Below are positions 28,437 to 37,659 of a stretch of 64,000 nucleotides of DNA, piece by piece. Origin of the DNA: Nostoc sp. TCL240-02 (lineage in GTDB: Bacteria > Cyanobacteriota > Cyanobacteriia > Cyanobacteriales > Nostocaceae); assembly GCF_013343235.1 (NCBI RefSeq), contig NZ_CP040094.1, positions 6,381,001 through 6,445,000 of the forward strand, read 5' to 3'. Under the pieces are notes generated by a model. It did not search any database. It had not been told where the DNA came from and saw only the letters and a program-made list of their open reading frames with translations. Each line of letters starts with the position of its first letter. The first letter of the stretch is position 1. The translations under genes and the position numbers were made by a program.

Positions 28437-28733
28437 TGTCGGTAAGTGCGATCGCGTTTATCTAAATTTTGACGTACTTTGAACCCTTACGAAGTACTTA
28501 TTCTCCACCCCTAGTAGGCTTGTTATTACCAACATCTTTTAAAGTAAGGTAAAGGTGTATTACAGTCAGAGTATGAGGTTGAAAAATTTGACAACCCTGA
28601 ATCCTGACAGCAGTTGACTAATGGGGAAACGCTGAATTAAGAGATAGTCATTGTGCAAATAAGCGATCGCAGGGATTTTTTTGAAAATAACTCAGCTTGT
28701 TTCTAGATAAAAGCAAATAATCAGGTAACTAAA

Positions 28734-29198
28734 ATGGCGAAAGAAATAGAGCGGAAATTTTTAGTGAAAGGAGATAGCTGGAGAGGATTAGTTGAAGGTA
28801 GTGTATATCGTCAAGGATATATTGCCACACAAGACAAAGCGGCTGTACGCATACGTATAGTAGGGGAAAAGAGTTATTTGACTATTAAAGGCCCCAGTAT
28901 AAAATATTCGAGATTAGAGTTTGAGTATCCTATTCCTGTTGAAGATGCTCAAGAAATGCTTGAGGCATTATGTGAACGTCCCTTTATAGAAAAAATCAGA
29001 TATAAAATCCAATCGGGTGGTTTGATTTGGGAAATAGATGAGTTTGATGGTGTTAATAAAGGATTAATCTTGGCAGAAGTTGAACTGAATGATGAAAATC
29101 AACAAATTGAACTACCAAGTTGGATTGGACAAGAAGTTTCTGATGATTCTAGATATTTCAACAGCAATTTAGTAAAACACCCTTTTTCACAATGGTAA
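28734..29198 (+). CDS. CYTH domain protein (triphosphate tunnel metalloenzyme)
   Basis: A 154-residue protein starting MAKEIERKFLV, the EIERK signature of the CYTH/TTM family, followed by the tunnel residues RIRIVGEKSYLTIKGP, RLEFEYPIP, KIRYKI, WEIDEFDG and LAEVELNDE. Bacterial members of this size are usually inorganic triphosphatases. It is a single gene; a long leader of about 300 bp lies upstream. Confidence 0.93.
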   Translation: MAKEIERKFLVKGDSWRGLVEGSVYRQGYIATQDKAAVRIRIVGEKSYLTIKGPSIKYSRLEFEYPIPVEDAQEMLEALCERPFIEKIRYKIQSGGLIWEIDEFDGVNKGLILAEVELNDENQQIELPSWIGQEVSDDSRYFNSNLVKHPFSQW

Positions 29199-29252
29199 TG
29201 CCGAAAAGGGAGCATCCACTTTTGGAAGAAACACCGGGCGATTGGAAATTGC

Positions 29253-29323
29253 GGCTATACAGACTAAACCCACCTACGCGGGTTTTAGAGAGTCCGCGCA
29301 GGCGGACGAAAGTTTGTATAGCC
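29253..29323. repeat. Composite palindromic repeat
   Basis: The ends GGCTATACA and TGTATAGCC are inverted; inside are two hairpins, AAACCCACCTACGCGGGTTT and GTCCGCGCAGGCGGAC. It looks like a mobile miniature element of a kind repeated in Nostoc genomes. Confidence 0.6.
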
Positions 29324-29601
29324 CATCCCATAACGCATTCGACGCAGAATCTGTTGTTTTAACAATTGAGGACAAAAATTATACTTGTTCTTTATTTTTT
29401 TGAGAAGGGTTTCATTATAGACTTAACTCTCGGAATGAATAATATTAATAAATTTTAACAAGCCCTTGTTTTTTAGTGCAATCTATGCAAACCTCATAAA
29501 TATATACTACTGTAAGTCGACCGATTTAAAGTATTTAAAGTAGATTACCCCAAATTAGTTTTTTTTGAGGTTAGGGTTTCCAATCTGAAAAAAGGTCTTT
29601 T

Positions 29602-29700
29602 ATGAATAAAACTGTAAAGGAACTCACAATCAATTTAGTGGTATTAAATATAGTTTTATTAAGCACACTCGGTCTTTTCTGGAAAATCTTAAATCAGTGA
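29602..29700 (+). CDS. Candidate 32-residue single-pass membrane peptide
   Basis: An ATG ORF reading MNKTVKELTINLVVL and then NIVLLSTLGLFWKILNQ. The middle is one hydrophobic helix flanked by lysines, and an AAAAAAGG stretch lies about 9 bases upstream. It is too short to be sure and may be chance; it lies in a 716-bp gap that has no other gene. Regulatory small membrane proteins of this size are common in cyanobacteria. Confidence 0.35.
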   Translation: MNKTVKELTINLVVLNIVLLSTLGLFWKILNQ

Positions 29701-29914
29701 AGGAGTCCAATTAGGTCGAGAAAAAGAACCCAAAACTCAGAAGCTAAACAAGCTACTTAAGTATCCACAAGTGAGAAATTTTATGAAAAAACAATATTAG
29801 GGACAAAGAGTAAGTGTATTTTAAATGCGGATGAAAGATGATAGTTTATTGCTTCGTCTTTCAGAAATTAGGAGTTACTAAACTTAAGCTGTAACATTAC
29901 TGGAGAGTAAACTT

Positions 29915-30121
29915 ATGTTTTCTGGACAAATTGAAAGAGAATGTTTATATGGAGAAAATTGGACAATTTCGCAAAAAACTAAATTACCAGATAATCTACA
30001 GTTATTAGTGGATCAAGAAGAAGTAGCATGTGATATTTGGGAATTGCAGAGGCAAGAGTCTGATGATAAGCTGATTTATCCAAATCTTAATCAGGCTTCT
30101 GCTACGCTACGGCGTAAATAA
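29915..30121 (+). CDS. Small hypothetical protein
   Basis: A 68-residue acidic soluble protein (MFSGQIERECLYGENWTISQ...). A good GGAGAG ribosome site precedes the ATG. Its last residues, SATLRRK, are encoded by a small dispersed repeat (GCTACGCTACGGCGT), so the natural C-terminus may have been changed. I do not recognise a family. Confidence 0.5.
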   Translation: MFSGQIERECLYGENWTISQKTKLPDNLQLLVDQEEVACDIWELQRQESDDKLIYPNLNQASATLRRK

Positions 30122-30307
30122 ACCACCAATTCAAAATCAACGAAACGCTTCCGATATAGGAATTACGCATTCTTTGCGCGTCTCATAGATCATTATTTAA
30201 GAAGTACTTAAGCGACTATTTCATATTTTGGTGCATCATAATGAGTTCTAAAGAGCATACTGCTCTGACCTGACGCAACCAAGTACCATTTTAACTTTAG
30301 CAAAGAC

Positions 30308-30372
30308 GCGATCGCGTTTCCGCAGCCTCTCCTAGAGAAGCATCTCGAAGAGAAGCGGCTTGTCGTAAGATT
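30308..30372. repeat. Small dispersed palindromic repeat in gene-free gap
   Basis: CGATCGCGTTTCCGCAGCC followed by CTCTCCTAGAGAAG and CTCGAAGAGAAGCGGCTTG; several nested arms (CCGC/GCGG, CTCT/AGAG). The gap 30122-30675 has no other supported feature; the ribosome site AGAGAAGGA near 30657 serves the next gene. Confidence 0.5.
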
Positions 30373-30675
30373 AGCAGTGGCCAATGTCTACTACAATCAG
30401 TCGCTACTGGCTGATATGGGACATAGTTTAAATGATCTCTGTCTAGCAGGTGGGATTGATGAGTCTTGTGCAACTCGTTCGTGAACCGCCTATATTACAA
30501 GAAACAGTGTTGAACATTGCACTAGTATTTGCAGCCTTTCATGCTACCTGGGTTACTTTACTTTTTCTACTAGAATCTTCTCCGTATAATATCTCCAGCT
30601 ATTTCATACAAAATTGAGTTCATCCTGTAAATCTCCCCAATTTGTTTTACCTAGCAAGAGAAGGAATCAATATTA

Positions 30676-31743
30676 ATGGCACATCTGTTTGAACCATTCA
30701 AGATTCGTGAAGTTACCTTCCGCAACCGCATTGCTGTTTCACCCATGTGTCAATATTCCAGTACGAATGGATATGCTAATGATTGGCACGTTATTCATTT
30801 AGCTTCTCGCGCAGTAGGCGGTGCGGGTATAGTATTCACAGAAGCAGCAGCTATAGAACCGCGTGGGCGCATTAGTCCGCAAGATTTGGGAATCTGGTCA
30901 GATGCACATATAGAAACTTTAGCCAAAACTGTGGCATTGATTCATAACTTTGGCGCTGTTGCAGGTATTCAACTTGCTCATGCAGGTAGAAAGGCCAGCA
31001 CTGCCAAACCCAGCAAGGGAGGGAAAGCGCTGGATGAATCTCAGGAAGGTTGGCGGCCCCTAGTTTCGAGTAGTGCGATCGCTTTTAGCCAAGATAGTCC
31101 AGTTCCAGAAGCCCTAAGTCTTGAGGGAATTCAGGAAGTTATTGATGCCTTTGTCCAAGGTGCTAAACGTTCTCTGCAAGCTGGTTTTAAGCTAGTGGAA
31201 ATCCATGCTGCTCACGGTTATCTACTCCATCAATTTCTCTCACCCCTTGCTAACCAACGGCAAGATGATTATGGTGGTAGCTTTGAAAACCGGATTCGTC
31301 TACTCATAGAAGTTGTTCAAGCAGTTCGAGACGTTTGGCCCCAGACAAATCCACTCTGGGTACGTATTTCTGCTACCGATTGGGTAGATGGGGGTTGGGA
31401 CATCGAGCAAAGTATCGCTTTAAGTGACAAGCTTAAATCTCTAGGAGTTGATCTCATTGATACTTCATCAGGGGGAATCATACCGGGTGTCAAGATCCCA
31501 ATTCAACCTGGTTATCAGACTCAGTTTGCTGAACGCATCCGCCGCGAAGCAAATATCCATACAGGAGCCGTAGGCTTAATTACAACCCCTGAACAGGCTG
31601 ACGAGATTATTCGCACAGAAGTAGCCGATATAGTGCTGTTAGGACGCGAACTACTCCGCAATCCTTACTGGCCGCATCTGGCAGCTAAACAGTTAGGACA
31701 CGATAAACTCTGGCCTGTTCAATACGATCGAGCTTGGCTGTGA
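30676..31743 (+). CDS. NADH:flavin oxidoreductase, old yellow enzyme family (YqjM/NamA-like)
   Basis: A 355-residue FMN-dependent ene-reductase barrel. Signatures: AVSPMCQYSSTNGYANDWH (the cysteine of the YqjM subclass), AGIQLAHAGRKAS, the active-site VEIHAAHGYLLHQFLSPLAN, RQDDYGGSFENRIR, and the FMN-phosphate loop IVLLGRELLRNPYWP. These enzymes reduce activated C=C bonds in quinones, enals and nitro compounds. The start follows a GAGAAGGA ribosome site. Confidence 0.94.
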   Translation: MAHLFEPFKIREVTFRNRIAVSPMCQYSSTNGYANDWHVIHLASRAVGGAGIVFTEAAAIEPRGRISPQDLGIWSDAHIETLAKTVALIHNFGAVAGIQLAHAGRKASTAKPSKGGKALDESQEGWRPLVSSSAIAFSQDSPVPEALSLEGIQEVIDAFVQGAKRSLQAGFKLVEIHAAHGYLLHQFLSPLANQRQDDYGGSFENRIRLLIEVVQAVRDVWPQTNPLWVRISATDWVDGGWDIEQSIALSDKLKSLGVDLIDTSSGGIIPGVKIPIQPGYQTQFAERIRREANIHTGAVGLITTPEQADEIIRTEVADIVLLGRELLRNPYWPHLAAKQLGHDKLWPVQYDRAWL

Positions 31744-31858
31744 TGTCGCTTGTACTTAATTTACTATTTGGCGATAGGGGAAATTCATAAATTGCCCCTA
31801 CCTGAAAATCAGGGCTTGAGACATTTTTGGCGTAAGTCCTGGATAATTAGAAATTAAT

Positions 31859-32728
31859 TTATGAGCCTTCTTTGGCAAGTTGGGCTTTTGCCTGTTGCCA
31901 CAAATTTTCTAACTCATCCAAACTGTAATCAGAAAGGGGGCGATCGCAAACTGCCTCCATTTTTTCTAATCGCTGGACAAATCGCTGATTTGTACCTTGC
32001 AAACCAGCACTAGGATCAAGATTATGCCAACGGGCTAGCTGAATAACTGCAAAGAGTAAATCGCCTAATTCTGCTTGTTGTCGCGCTGGAGTTTCATCAG
32101 CTAAAGCCTGTTCAAATTCCCCCAATTCTTCATGAAACTTATCCCAAACGCCCTGAATATTTTCCCATTCAAACCCAATAGCAGCAGCCTTTTGAGAAAT
32201 CTTCATCGCTGCTGTCAATGGGGGAAGGGTGCGCCCATAACGACCGAGTTTAGAACTAAGTTTTTGCGCGTCTGGGGATGGTTCGCCTTTTTCCGCAGCT
32301 TTGATTTGTTCCCAATTTTGCCGCACCTCATCCACACTGGCTACTGACACATCACCAAACACATGAGGATGACGGCGAATCAACTTTTGGGAAATCCCCT
32401 GAGTTATTTCTTTGAGAGAAAATTGTCCAGATTCGCTAGCGATTTGGGCTTGCAATACCACCTGTAATAATAAATCGCCTAATTCTTCTGCGATCGCCTT
32501 CTGATCCCCACTCTTAATTGCATCCACCACCTCATAAGCTTCTTCAATCACATAAGGCGTAAGCGTTTCGGCAGTTTGCGCCAAATCCCACGGACAACCA
32601 CCATTAGGCGATCGCAATTTCGCCACCACCTCAATCAATTCCTGCAAAGCTGCCAAAGTCTCAACTTTGTCACTTGTACTGAGCGACTCGTGCCGAGCGG
32701 AGCCGAGGTAATCCGAAGTATTTGTCAT
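31859..32728 (-). CDS. mazG: Nucleoside triphosphate pyrophosphohydrolase MazG
   Basis: A 289-residue all-alpha NTP pyrophosphatase that clears non-standard nucleotides. Two MazG repeats are present; the first has CPWDLAQTAETLTPYVIEEA and EELGDLLLQVVLQAQ (EExxE...ExxD metal site), the second EELGEFEQALADETPAR and AELGDLLFAVIQLARW. The N-terminal stretch LGSARHESLS is encoded by a small repeat (GCCGAGCGGAGCCGAGGTA), so the first 20 residues are probably non-native. It starts 3 bp after the metal-binding protein gene and is likely co-transcribed. Confidence 0.94.
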   Translation of the reverse strand: MTNTSDYLGSARHESLSTSDKVETLAALQELIEVVAKLRSPNGGCPWDLAQTAETLTPYVIEEAYEVVDAIKSGDQKAIAEELGDLLLQVVLQAQIASESGQFSLKEITQGISQKLIRRHPHVFGDVSVASVDEVRQNWEQIKAAEKGEPSPDAQKLSSKLGRYGRTLPPLTAAMKISQKAAAIGFEWENIQGVWDKFHEELGEFEQALADETPARQQAELGDLLFAVIQLARWHNLDPSAGLQGTNQRFVQRLEKMEAVCDRPLSDYSLDELENLWQQAKAQLAKEGS

Positions 32729-32731
32729 TTG

Positions 32732-33352
32732 TCATTTGTCCTTTGTCGTTCTGCCGTTGCTCTTTCTGGTAACTGTAGCTCGACGAGTACCGCGACTTGT
32801 AACTTTCCGCTTCTTCATTTTGCCACTAGGAAGCAACCCCCGAACCCCCTGCTTTCGCACGCGCTTATATGCCGAACCACTCCAATCGCTGAGAGAATGG
32901 CTCATCGCACCAAGTTCCAATCCTAAAAACAGGGCGATATATTCAGTATCATATTGCAGGAGCGATCGCCCCAAAGTTCCACCCAAATCTTGCCAAGTAA
33001 AACTCAGATTCCATAATCTTTCGGCAATTGCCAAAACCAAAATTGCCAAGATAGCTAGCAAACACCCTAGATAAAGTATCCGCAGAATCGTGCCAATAAT
33101 TGGCCCGTGGGATAAAAAAGAACGATGCCGCAGACTTTTTTGATAAGGTAGCCAAATCCAGCGCAAGAAACCCCAGCGTTGAAATTGCACAGAGTAAATA
33201 TCTAAATCAGGGCCAAACATCAGCCCTCCAAATAGAAACCCGCCTGCAACCAACAAAGTCGCATTGCTACTGCGAGTCTGCCAGAAAGTAATGCCCGCCA
33301 CCAACGGCAGAGCATACATAGTAATGCGATCGTGCGTCCGACCAGAGGGCAT
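32732..33352 (-). CDS. DUF2227-type putative metal-binding membrane protein
   Basis: A 206-residue protein with about four hydrophobic segments and a basic tail. It starts MPSGRTHDRITMYALPL and contains GGLMFGPDLDIYS, LRHRSFLSHGPIIG and AMSHSLSDW, a His/Asp set typical of the DUF2227 metal-dependent membrane proteins of cyanobacteria. Function is not established. The C-terminal 35 residues are very basic (MKKRKVTSRGTRR). mazG follows 3 bp downstream. Confidence 0.8.
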   Translation of the reverse strand: MPSGRTHDRITMYALPLVAGITFWQTRSSNATLLVAGGFLFGGLMFGPDLDIYSVQFQRWGFLRWIWLPYQKSLRHRSFLSHGPIIGTILRILYLGCLLAILAILVLAIAERLWNLSFTWQDLGGTLGRSLLQYDTEYIALFLGLELGAMSHSLSDWSGSAYKRVRKQGVRGLLPSGKMKKRKVTSRGTRRATVTRKSNGRTTKDK

Positions 33353-33495
33353 CCTAAATCCTGTTAGCGATAGCGGGGCGTTGAGCCCGTGCTGAGTAAC
33401 TTAATACTGAGCCAGTATAAGAGAAAAAAAGATTTTCCCAAAACTACTAGCGCAATGCAAAATCTTCTGCTATATTAGTTAAGGATTGGTCAAAA

Positions 33496-33568
<73 letters not shown>

Positions 33569-33580
33569 TTAATTAAATTA

Positions 33581-33618
33581 AGGCTAGAGACAGCTTAGAT
33601 GCAGTTTCTAGCCTTTTT
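33581..33618 (+). terminator. Rho-independent terminator after tRNA-Val
   Basis: Stem AGGCTAGAGAC/GTTTCTAGCCT followed by TTTTTT, 12 bp after the tRNA. Confidence 0.85.
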
Positions 33619-33859
33619 TAAACGATTCACAATTCTTAATTAGCTAGCTATTATTAACCCATCTTGCATATCTTCAGAATAGAGAGTACTTGCTCTTGCA
33701 GATAGGGTTAGGTCTGTATGGGAATCATGGGAATTCGGGACTTCCAGAAAATAAATTATCCAGTAGTTACGGGGTTAAGCCTACAGATAACAGGTGCGTT
33801 ACGCTGTTGCGCTAAAACACCTTACTGGAATGTTCTTAAATCCCTAATTCCCAGTCAAA

Positions 33860-34492
33860 ATGCCTAATGAAATTTGGTTATCACAATTGCAAAAACATCG
33901 TGCGATCGCAGTCATCCGCGCTCCTAAAATCGAAGTGGGAGAGGAAATGGCGATGGCTGTAGCATCTGGGGGAATGCAGCTGATTGAGATTACCTGGAAT
34001 AGCGATCGCGCTGGAGAATTAATCAGTCAACTACGCTCAAAATTACCAGCTTGTACTATTGGCACTGGTACGTTATTCAATGTGCAACAGCTACAAGAAG
34101 CGATCGCATCTGGGGCGCAATTCCTCTTCACACCCCACGTTGACTCAGCAATGATTCAAGCAGCACAAGAAAAAGATATACCTATCATCCCAGGAGCGTT
34201 GACTCCTACAGAAATTGTTACCGCTTGGACTCAGGGCGCTAGTTGTGTAAAAGTGTTTCCCGTACAAGCAGTGGGAGGGGCTGATTATATTAAAAGTTTG
34301 CAAGGGCCACTAAGTCAGATTCCCTTAATTCCTACAGGCGGTGTCACTCTGGAAAATGCTAAAGAATTTTTGCAAGCCGGAGCGATCGCTGTCGGTTTGA
34401 GCGGTGAATTATTTCCCAAAAAGCTTGTCACAGAAGGAAATTGGCAAGCGATCGCATCTAGGGCAAAAAACCTTACACAACAGTTAGGTTAA
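33860..34492 (+). CDS. eda: Bifunctional KDPG / KHG aldolase
   Basis: A 210-residue class I aldolase that splits 2-keto-3-deoxy-6-phosphogluconate to pyruvate and glyceraldehyde-3-phosphate (Entner-Doudoroff route). Landmarks: HRAIAVIRAP, the catalytic glutamate in IEITWNS, GTGTLFN, FLFTPHVD, the Schiff-base lysine in CVKVFPVQAVGG, and LIPTGGVTLENA. The Entner-Doudoroff pathway is known in cyanobacteria. Single gene. Confidence 0.94.
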   Translation: MPNEIWLSQLQKHRAIAVIRAPKIEVGEEMAMAVASGGMQLIEITWNSDRAGELISQLRSKLPACTIGTGTLFNVQQLQEAIASGAQFLFTPHVDSAMIQAAQEKDIPIIPGALTPTEIVTAWTQGASCVKVFPVQAVGGADYIKSLQGPLSQIPLIPTGGVTLENAKEFLQAGAIAVGLSGELFPKKLVTEGNWQAIASRAKNLTQQLG

Positions 34493-34605
34493 ATTAGAAT
34501 CAAATCATCAAAAATTCACGTCTATTAAAGTAATAGATAGGGAAATAAAAGTGAAACCTAATAAGTTTCTCAAGACTTCATGATTTGAGTGTGAGTGTAT
34601 CTAAA

Positions 34606-35121
34606 ATGAAAAAACTGATTTATCCCGACTGGGTGCATCGCTTAAAAATACTCCTTACTGGTACAGTACTGTCTTTAAGTGTTTTTACTACTACTGGAAC
34701 GAGTGAAGTTTGGGCAAATTCCAAAGATCAAGTAATTGCTCAAAAAATCCAGACATTACAACAATCAGAGCAGCGCTGGATTCAAATTGACCTTTCAAAG
34801 CAACGATTAATAGCTTGGGAAGGTGACAGAGTAGTTTATGGAAGTGCTATTTCCTCTGGTAAAAAAGCTACTCCCACTCTTGTTGGTACTTTTAAGGTTC
34901 AATCTAAATTCAAAACTACGCGAATGCAGGGAGAAAACTATAATGTTCCCAACGTTCCTTATGCGATGTTTTACGAAGGTAATTATGCTATTCACGGAGC
35001 TTATTGGCATAAGAGATTTGGCACTCCAGTAAGCCACGGCTGTGTGAATATCGCACCCAAACATGCAAAATGGCTATTTCAGTGGGCATCAGTAGGGACA
35101 CCGATAGTCATCCAGAAATAG
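34606..35121 (+). CDS. L,D-transpeptidase (YkuD), copy 1
   Basis: A secreted peptidoglycan cross-linking enzyme of 171 residues. The ATG at 34606 gives MKKLIYPDWVHRLKILL, a signal-peptide-like N-terminus; the frame is open seven codons further to a TTG, which I reject. The YkuD domain starts at WIQIDLSKQRLIAWEGDRVV and ends with the catalytic motif [21 protein letters not shown] close paralogue lies 525 bp downstream on the same strand, suggesting tandem duplication. Confidence 0.9.
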   Translation: MKKLIYPDWVHRLKILLTGTVLSLSVFTTTGTSEVWANSKDQVIAQKIQTLQQSEQRWIQIDLSKQRLIAWEGDRVVYGSAISSGKKATPTLVGTFKVQSKFKTTRMQGENYNVPNVPYAMFYEGNYAIHGAYWHKRFGTPVSHGCVNIAPKHAKWLFQWASVGTPIVIQK

Positions 35122-35645
35122 TAGGTGAAGCAGTCAGAAGGCAATTTAGGTAAAATCATAAATAACAAAAAATCAAGACAATTAAGTAATTCCCAGCAAG
35201 ATTTTATGCTGGGAATCTTCGGAGTCTGAATTACTGAACTTGAAATAAAATATATAAAAGAGGATTCAGACAAATTTTGGATTTTAGATTTGGTATTTAG
35301 GATTAAAATTCCTTTCCTAAATTTGGTATTATCCAGTTTGCCCCAAAGAAATAAGCGTAAATCCTGACAATTACTGTGTGAAACTACAAATGCAAATATT
35401 AATTCCGGGAAAATTTGCATTGACGCATTTAAATTACAGATTTTTTTTGTAAAAGTTGTTATTAGTCATTAATGAATGACAAATGACTAATTAGATGCGG
35501 ATTAGTTTAGGACTGGTTTGGAAAAGCATTAACGGATGAATTGCGTAAATCCTTCACAGCAAATTAGTAATCACCCTGGAAATTTGTAGTTTCCAGAAAA
35601 TTACTTCACTTCATGATTTTTGCGTACTTTAGAAGGTAAGGCATA
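35122..35645. other. Intergenic region between tandem transpeptidase genes
   Basis: This 524-bp AT-rich gap has a CCCAGCA...TGCTGGG hairpin (35188-35217) that could end the first gene's transcript. I see no supported ORF; a minus-strand frame across it overlaps the end of the first gene and has no ribosome site. Confidence 0.45.
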
Positions 35646-36233
35646 ATGCAATCCTGGATTCGTAGTGGTGGGATTCGTTCTTCCAAAACTTTTTGTACAG
35701 GCGTGGCGTTGATGGTGGTGGCTTTATTTTCTTGGTCAGCACCGTTAGCAGGCGTTCCCGCTTCTCCTGTCGGAGACGCTGCGCGAACGGGTTGCTGTAG
35801 GCATCGCCATTCTACTACAGTGATCGCTGCGTCAGTAGATGAAAATGGCATCACTGAGTCTAATATCAGCCAAACATCCCAACCTCGCTTGATTGAAATT
35901 GACCTGTCAGAACAACGGTTACGTGCATGGGAAGGCAAAAAACTTGTTTATTCATACCGTATTTCTGGAGGGAAGCGATCAACTCCCACACCCATAGGTA
36001 GATTTCGGATTAATTCTAAGTATCGCACTCATCGGATGCGAGGCAGGGGCTACAATATTCCTGATGTTCCTTACACAATGTATTTTTACAGAGGCTACGC
36101 CATCCACGGTGCTTACTGGCATAATCGTTTTGGCACTCCAGTCAGCCACGGTTGCGTAAATTTACCTGTTAAGCAAGCACGCAATGTTTACAACTGGGCT
36201 AGCTATGGGACTTTAGTAGTGGTGCATAAATAA
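35646..36233 (+). CDS. L,D-transpeptidase (YkuD), copy 2
   Basis: A 195-residue paralogue of the preceding enzyme. It has a hydrophobic secretion signal ([20 protein letters not shown]), the domain start [20 protein letters not shown] and the catalytic [20 protein letters not shown]. Between the signal and the domain lies [16 protein letters not shown], encoded by an inserted small palindromic repeat; it adds two cysteines to the export linker. The signal cleavage region is therefore altered compared with copy 1. Confidence 0.88.
   Translation: MQSWIRSGGIRSSKTFCTGVALMVVALFSWSAPLAGVPASPVGDAARTGCCRHRHSTTVIAASVDENGITESNISQTSQPRLIEIDLSEQRLRAWEGKKLVYSYRISGGKRSTPTPIGRFRINSKYRTHRMRGRGYNIPDVPYTMYFYRGYAIHGAYWHNRFGTPVSHGCVNLPVKQARNVYNWASYGTLVVVHK
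35752..35808. repeat. Small dispersed repeat inside transpeptidase gene
   Basis: GCGTTCCCGCTTCTCCTGTC and then GGAGACGCTGCGCGAACGGG, with CGTTC/GAACG and CTCC/GGAG arms, followed by GCTGTAGGCATCGCC. Typical of the palindromic small repeats of Nostoc. Confidence 0.55.
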
Positions 36234-36350
36234 TTCGTAATTAAGAGTTGCAATTCTGCCTTTGATATATGGACGGGTGCGTTCACGAGTTAAGCACCTG
36301 TCTATACATATTGCTAAACTAAGAACACATCTTCGAAGTATTTAGGAGCT

Positions 36351-36914
36351 ATGAGCTACCCAACTACTAAACTGCTTACCCTGGATGAGTTTCTGAAGCT
36401 CCCAGAAACAAAGCCTGCAAGTGAATATATTAACGGTGAGATTATTCCTAAGCCAATGCCGAAAGGGAAGCATAGTCGATTGCAGCTAAGACTCTGCAAT
36501 ACTATTAACGAAGTAGCAGAAAGCCAAAAAATTGCTTATGCATTTCCAGAGTTGCGCTGTAGCTTTGATATCCGCTCAATTGTCCCTGATGTAGCGGTTT
36601 TTAACTGGTCACGAATTCCATTTGATGTTGATGGGGAAGTTCCCAACGATTTTTTGTTGTGGCCAGATTGGACAATTGAAATACTCTCTCCAGAACAGAG
36701 TTCAAACCGAGTAATTGGCAACATTCTTTACTGCTTACAACATGGTTGACGATTAGGGTGGTTAATTGATCCAACAGATCGCTCAATTTTGGTTTTCCGT
36801 TCGGGCCAACAACCAGTATTACTCCAGGGAGAAGATTTTTTGCCTGTATTACCAGAAATTGAACTTGCACGAACCGTCAATCAAGTTTTTGGATGGTTAA
36901 ATATGGGTGGTTAA
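36351..36914 (+). pseudogene. Uma2 family endonuclease broken by one in-frame stop
   Basis: The frame reads MSYPTTKLLTLDEFLKLPE to ILYCLQHG, meets TGA at 36747-36749, and continues in the same frame as RLGWLIDPTDRSILVFRSGQ to a normal stop at 36914. Rejoined, the 187-codon product has all Uma2 (DUF820) landmarks: SEYINGEI, VPDVAVF, WTIEILSPEQS and HG(C)RLGWLIDP. The stop most likely replaced a cysteine or tryptophan codon. Uma2 proteins have a restriction-endonuclease-like fold and occur in many copies in cyanobacteria. A sequencing error is the alternative. Confidence 0.85.
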
Positions 36915-36969
36915 AAATAACTAGACTGCAATCAGAAGTTGCGTAGACTTAGCCCATTGTAGACATCGC

Positions 36970-37371
36970 TTAATTCTCAAACAAACTAGTATCAACGTGA
37001 AAAAAGCTCCCTAACACCTTAGCCATCTCCTGGGTAATTTCTTGTTTTCCACTCATAACTTGAGAAACAACCTCTCTTGAACCAAGAATTTCTACTAACT
37101 CAGCTTCTTTAACACTCTGAGCTTCGATTAGATGGAGGAACATAGAGTGCGCCGTTGATTCTCCTATTGGATAATGTTCATCCTCATATTTTTCTATTAG
37201 AGTGATCAACAGGTCTAATAATGCCGATTCTTCTAAAGTTCGGTTAACTCGATGAGATAGTTCCTCAGCTAGTGTAATAACTTGCTCATTTTCCTCATCT
37301 GTTTTAATAACCTTGGGTTGATATTTAGCAAGCAAACTAGCATAAGTTTCACGGTTAAAAGTAAGGGTCAT
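36970..37371 (-). CDS. higA: HigA-type antitoxin, copy 1
   Basis: A 133-residue XRE-like antitoxin. Residues 85-133 carry the helix-turn-helix (EAELVEILGSREVVSQVMSG with EITQEMAKVLGSFFHVDTSLF). It overlaps the upstream higB gene by 17 bp, the usual toxin-first HigBA order. HigA should neutralise HigB and repress the operon. Confidence 0.87.
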   Translation of the reverse strand: MTLTFNRETYASLLAKYQPKVIKTDEENEQVITLAEELSHRVNRTLEESALLDLLITLIEKYEDEHYPIGESTAHSMFLHLIEAQSVKEAELVEILGSREVVSQVMSGKQEITQEMAKVLGSFFHVDTSLFEN

Positions 37372-37654
37372 TTTTCCAGTTATCCTTATCGTATTCTGCG
37401 TGCGTCAAAATGTATTTAAGATAAATTATTTGGTCACTATAAACCAAATCAACTATCAGACGATATTTGTTACCTTTGATATTAAAAACAGTAAAATTCC
37501 CAACAGCTTCTGCTTGAGGATAAACTGCTTGCACTTGGGCAAGATTATTCCATGTAGCTTTATTGGCAGTCTTATACCAGTTTTTAAGTGCATCACAGGA
37601 ATCAGCATAATTTTGGCAAAATTCTCGCAGCTTTTTACGACTGATGATGTGCAT
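37355..37654 (-). CDS. higB: HigB-type toxin, copy 1
   Basis: A 99-residue mRNA interferase of the HigB family: MHIISRKKLREFCQNYADSC, VGNFTVFNIKGNKYRLIVDL and YLKYILTHAEYDKDNW. It is intact here. It begins only 5 bp after the stop of the Hsp70-family gene, so it may be transcribed with the island operon as well as from its own promoter. Confidence 0.9.
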   Translation of the reverse strand: MHIISRKKLREFCQNYADSCDALKNWYKTANKATWNNLAQVQAVYPQAEAVGNFTVFNIKGNKYRLIVDLVYSDQIIYLKYILTHAEYDKDNWKNDPYF

Positions 37655-37659
37655 TATAT

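Noticed and set aside
32576..33074. Plus-strand ORFs opposite mazG and the DUF2227 gene
   Set aside because: Shadow frames of two well-supported genes.
35079..35420. Minus-strand 113-codon ORF between the transpeptidase genes
   Set aside because: Overlaps the end of the first transpeptidase gene; composition is that of AT-rich non-coding DNA with no ribosome site.
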